Of a stretch of DNA of 46,356 nt, positions 44,762-46,356 are shown one piece after another. The position numbers were made by a program, and so were the translations under genes. Positions within the stretch are counted from its first letter, which is position 1. Every line of letters begins with the position of its first letter. The notes beneath the pieces were generated by a model. That model searched no databases. It saw only the letters and a list, made by a program, of their open reading frames with translations, and was not told where the DNA came from. The DNA is taken from assembly GCA_004379165.1 (NCBI GenBank), contig NKXK01000044.1, forward strand, positions 1 through 46,356. Direction: 5' to 3'. Origin of the DNA: Rhodocyclaceae bacterium. Its GTDB lineage: Bacteria > Pseudomonadota > Gammaproteobacteria > Burkholderiales > Rhodocyclaceae.

Positions 44762-46077
44762 GCGATACCCCTTACGACGAGCACTTTGTCTCCTGGTTCC
44801 GGGCGGTCACGCCCTACATCAACGCGTTTCGGGGCAAGACCTTCGTCATTGCCTTCGGCGGCAAGGCAGTGGCCAGCGAGTTTGCCAAGACGCTGGCCTA
44901 TGACGTTAACCTGCTCGTCAGCCTGGGTATCCGGCTGGTGCTGGTGCATGGTGCCCGGCCGCAGATCGAGGAGGAATTGCGTGAAAAGAACCTCGAGTCG
45001 GTCTATCACCGCGGCTATCGGGTGACCGATGCCGCGGCGCTGGATTGCGTACTCGACGCCGTCGGCAGCGTCTATCTCGAAATCGAGGCCATGCTGTCAC
45101 AAGGCTTGCCAAACACGCCGATGGCCAACAGCCGGATCCGGGTGATCGGCGGCAACTTCATCACCGGCCAGCCGATCGGTGTGCTCGACGGCATCGATAT
45201 GCATTATGCCGGCAAAGTGCGCAAGGTCGATGCCGAGGGCATCAATGCCCAACTGGGGCTGGGCAACATCGTGTTGCTCAACTGCGAGGGGCCGTCGCCA
45301 ACCGGCGAAATTTTCAACCTGCAGATGGAGGAAGCCGCCGAGGCTGTCGCCATCGCGATCAAGGCGGACAAGCTGGTTTATCTGACCGACAGCCGCGGGG
45401 TGACTGACAAGGGGGGTGAGTTGCTCGACGCCATGACGGCTGACGAGGTGGACAAGATGCTCGCCGATGGCGAGTGGTTGTCGAGCGACATCCGTCGCTA
45501 CCTGCCCTGCACAACGCGGGCGACGCGGGCGGGTGTCGGCCGTGTGCACCTGATCAGCTTCGAGCAGGATGGTGCGCTGTTGCGCGAATTGTTTACGCAC
45601 GACGGCGTTGGCACCGTCATCACCCGCGAGTCGCTGGAAAACATCCGCGAGGCCAAGCCGGACGACATTGCGGCACTGATCGCGCTGATCGAACCGATGG
45701 AGGAAGAAGGCATCCTCGTCCATCGCCCGCGCGAACTGCTGGAACGCGAAATCGAGCACTTCTCGATCATGCTGCACGACGGCATCATCGTCGGCTGTGC
45801 CGCGCTTTACAGCCACTCCGCCGAGGAGGCCGAACTGGCCTGTCTGGCGGTGGCACCGGAGCAGCGCGAATGGGGCTATGGCGAACAGTTGATGAAGCGC
45901 ATCGAACGGCGGGCGCGCAAGATGGGTATCAAGCGCCTCTTCGTGCTGACCACCCGCACCGAGCACTGGTTTGTCGAGCGCGGCTTCAAGCTCGGTACCG
46001 TCGATGACCTGCCTGCTGCCAAGAAGGAAATGTACAACTACCAGCGCCGGTCCAAGGTGCTGTTCAAGCCCCTTTGA
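44758..46077 (+). CDS. argA: N-acetylglutamate synthase
   Basis: Acetyl-CoA:glutamate N-acetyltransferase, first step of arginine synthesis. 439 residues from ATG 44758 (MSDTPYDEHFVSWFRAVTPYINAF): N-terminal amino-acid-kinase-like regulatory domain (about 25-285, with FVIAFGGKAVAS and LVLVHGARPQIE), and a C-terminal GNAT domain (about 300-439: CLAVAPEQREWGYGEQLMKRIERRARKMG, LTTRTEHWFVERGF). The two-domain form is the classic ArgA, usually feedback-inhibited by arginine. It is preceded by the overlapping pap and followed by a strong terminator. Confidence 0.97.
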   Translation: MSDTPYDEHFVSWFRAVTPYINAFRGKTFVIAFGGKAVASEFAKTLAYDVNLLVSLGIRLVLVHGARPQIEEELREKNLESVYHRGYRVTDAAALDCVLDAVGSVYLEIEAMLSQGLPNTPMANSRIRVIGGNFITGQPIGVLDGIDMHYAGKVRKVDAEGINAQLGLGNIVLLNCEGPSPTGEIFNLQMEEAAEAVAIAIKADKLVYLTDSRGVTDKGGELLDAMTADEVDKMLADGEWLSSDIRRYLPCTTRATRAGVGRVHLISFEQDGALLRELFTHDGVGTVITRESLENIREAKPDDIAALIALIEPMEEEGILVHRPRELLEREIEHFSIMLHDGIIVGCAALYSHSAEEAELACLAVAPEQREWGYGEQLMKRIERRARKMGIKRLFVLTTRTEHWFVERGFKLGTVDDLPAAKKEMYNYQRRSKVLFKPL

Positions 46078-46121
46078 GGTTGTTTCTGGACGACTCAGGA
46101 CAAAGCGAAATTCTCGCGAAG

Positions 46122-46144
46122 CCCCGGATTTTCCGGGGTTTTTT
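46122..46144 (+). terminator. Intrinsic terminator after argA
   Basis: CCCCGGA (46122-46128) and TCCGGGG (46132-46138) form a 7-bp stem with a TTT loop, followed by TTTTTTGTTTTTT from 46139. It ends the rsmE-pap-argA unit 45 bases after argA. Confidence 0.9.
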
Positions 46145-46227
46145 GTTTTTTGGCATTGCGTAACGTTTCGCGGCAGCGCATAATTTTTGTGTAGCTAGGT
46201 GTGTAGAAAATCAGTTTGCTACGCAAA

Positions 46228-46356
46228 TGAGGTCGGTTGTAAACGGCAGAGTCCAACGGTTCAAGCGGCTATCTGTTTTTCATAATGTTGTTGCATGAAC
46301 GCAGCAGGTGACAGATAGCCAAGGCGAGCCTGCTTGCGAATCCGGTTGTAGAAGAT
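46228..46356 (-). mobile_element. IS3-family insertion sequence, right-hand end truncated by window edge
   Basis: An IS3-type transposase C terminus is encoded at 46261-46356. The outer boundary is probably near 46228, where a segment opening TGAGGTCGGTTGTAAACGGC and ending in CA (46228-46255) has the 5'-TG...CA-3' ends of IS3 terminal repeats. The other terminal repeat and the target duplication are outside the window, so the boundary is tentative. Confidence 0.6.
46261..46356 (-). CDS. IS3-family transposase (OrfB), C-terminal fragment
   Basis: Reading the minus strand from the window edge gives 31 residues before a TGA (46261-46263): IFYNRIRKQARLGYLSPAAF, then a short tail MQQHYEKQIAA. 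The YNxxRxHxxLGYxSPxxF pattern is the conserved C-terminal end of IS3-family DDE transposases, just past the last catalytic Glu. It is partial only because the window ends; whether the full gene is intact is unknown. Confidence 0.85.
   Translation of the reverse strand: MFYNRIRKQARLGYLSPAAFMQQHYEKQIAA

Overview
The window is high-GC, densely packed bacterial chromosome, and its gene content points to a betaproteobacterium. Supporting signs are the dusB-fis-purH order, aerobic hemF and ubiH, the amgK-murU cell-wall recycling pair next to lptD-surA-pdxA-rsmA, a Calvin-type class II aldolase, and polyphosphate:AMP phosphotransferase beside argA. A Rhodocyclales (Dechloromonas/Azonexus-like) host is my best guess; this is inference from gene content and order, not a database result. 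I see no tRNA, rRNA or CRISPR array, and no gene-free stretch longer than 300 bases.

Layout. (1) Bases 1-127 are the 3' end of a group II intron (domains V and VI). (2) 138-5437, minus strand: dusB-fis-purH-purD-hemF (tRNA dihydrouridine, nucleoid protein, purine and heme synthesis). (3) 5508-10590, minus strand: amgK-murU-pepP-ubiH-menA, mostly overlapping. (4) 10681-16366, plus strand: lptD-surA-pdxA-rsmA, closed by a strong terminator. (5) 16448-18154, minus strand: xthA, a Crp/Fnr regulator and a small DUF2892 membrane protein. (6) 18271-23026, plus strand: four exported proteins in one tight unit: a FecR-domain protein, an OmpA-family lipoprotein, a WD40-caspase with an intact His-Cys dyad, and a glycine-zipper lipoprotein. 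This is the strongest candidate for an undescribed system. (7) 23020-28848, minus strand: a DUF4124/glutaredoxin-like protein, prlC, DUF2189, purC and DUF3422. (8) 28981-39302, minus strand: a central-carbon block (fbp, tkt, gapA, epd, pgk, pyk, fba) interleaved with two related BamE-like exported proteins. (9) 39337-42467, minus strand: a PAS-GGDEF-EAL protein and a thioredoxin-fold protein. (10) 42514-46077, plus strand: rsmE-pap-argA, translationally coupled and followed by a terminator. (11) From about 46228 the right end enters an IS3-family insertion sequence that runs off the window.

The two window ends therefore abut mobile elements, while the core is mostly conserved housekeeping operons. 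Superimposed on these is a dispersed short DNA repeat (core about GCTGCGGTSAACCSGGAAAA, one form extending to GGCCAAAATCG). It occurs between genes and also inside murU, prlC (twice), pdxA and the start of the crp-like gene. In the pyk-pgk spacer it forms a long stem-loop.

Functionally, the carbon block can run gluconeogenesis or glycolysis and the sugar-phosphate rearrangements of a Calvin or pentose cycle. Epd and PdxA are two steps of the same pyridoxal-phosphate pathway. AmgK and MurU rebuild UDP-MurNAc from recycled wall sugars, and LptD and SurA assemble the outer membrane. The caspase cluster looks like a peptidoglycan- and outer-membrane-anchored protease assembly of unknown purpose.
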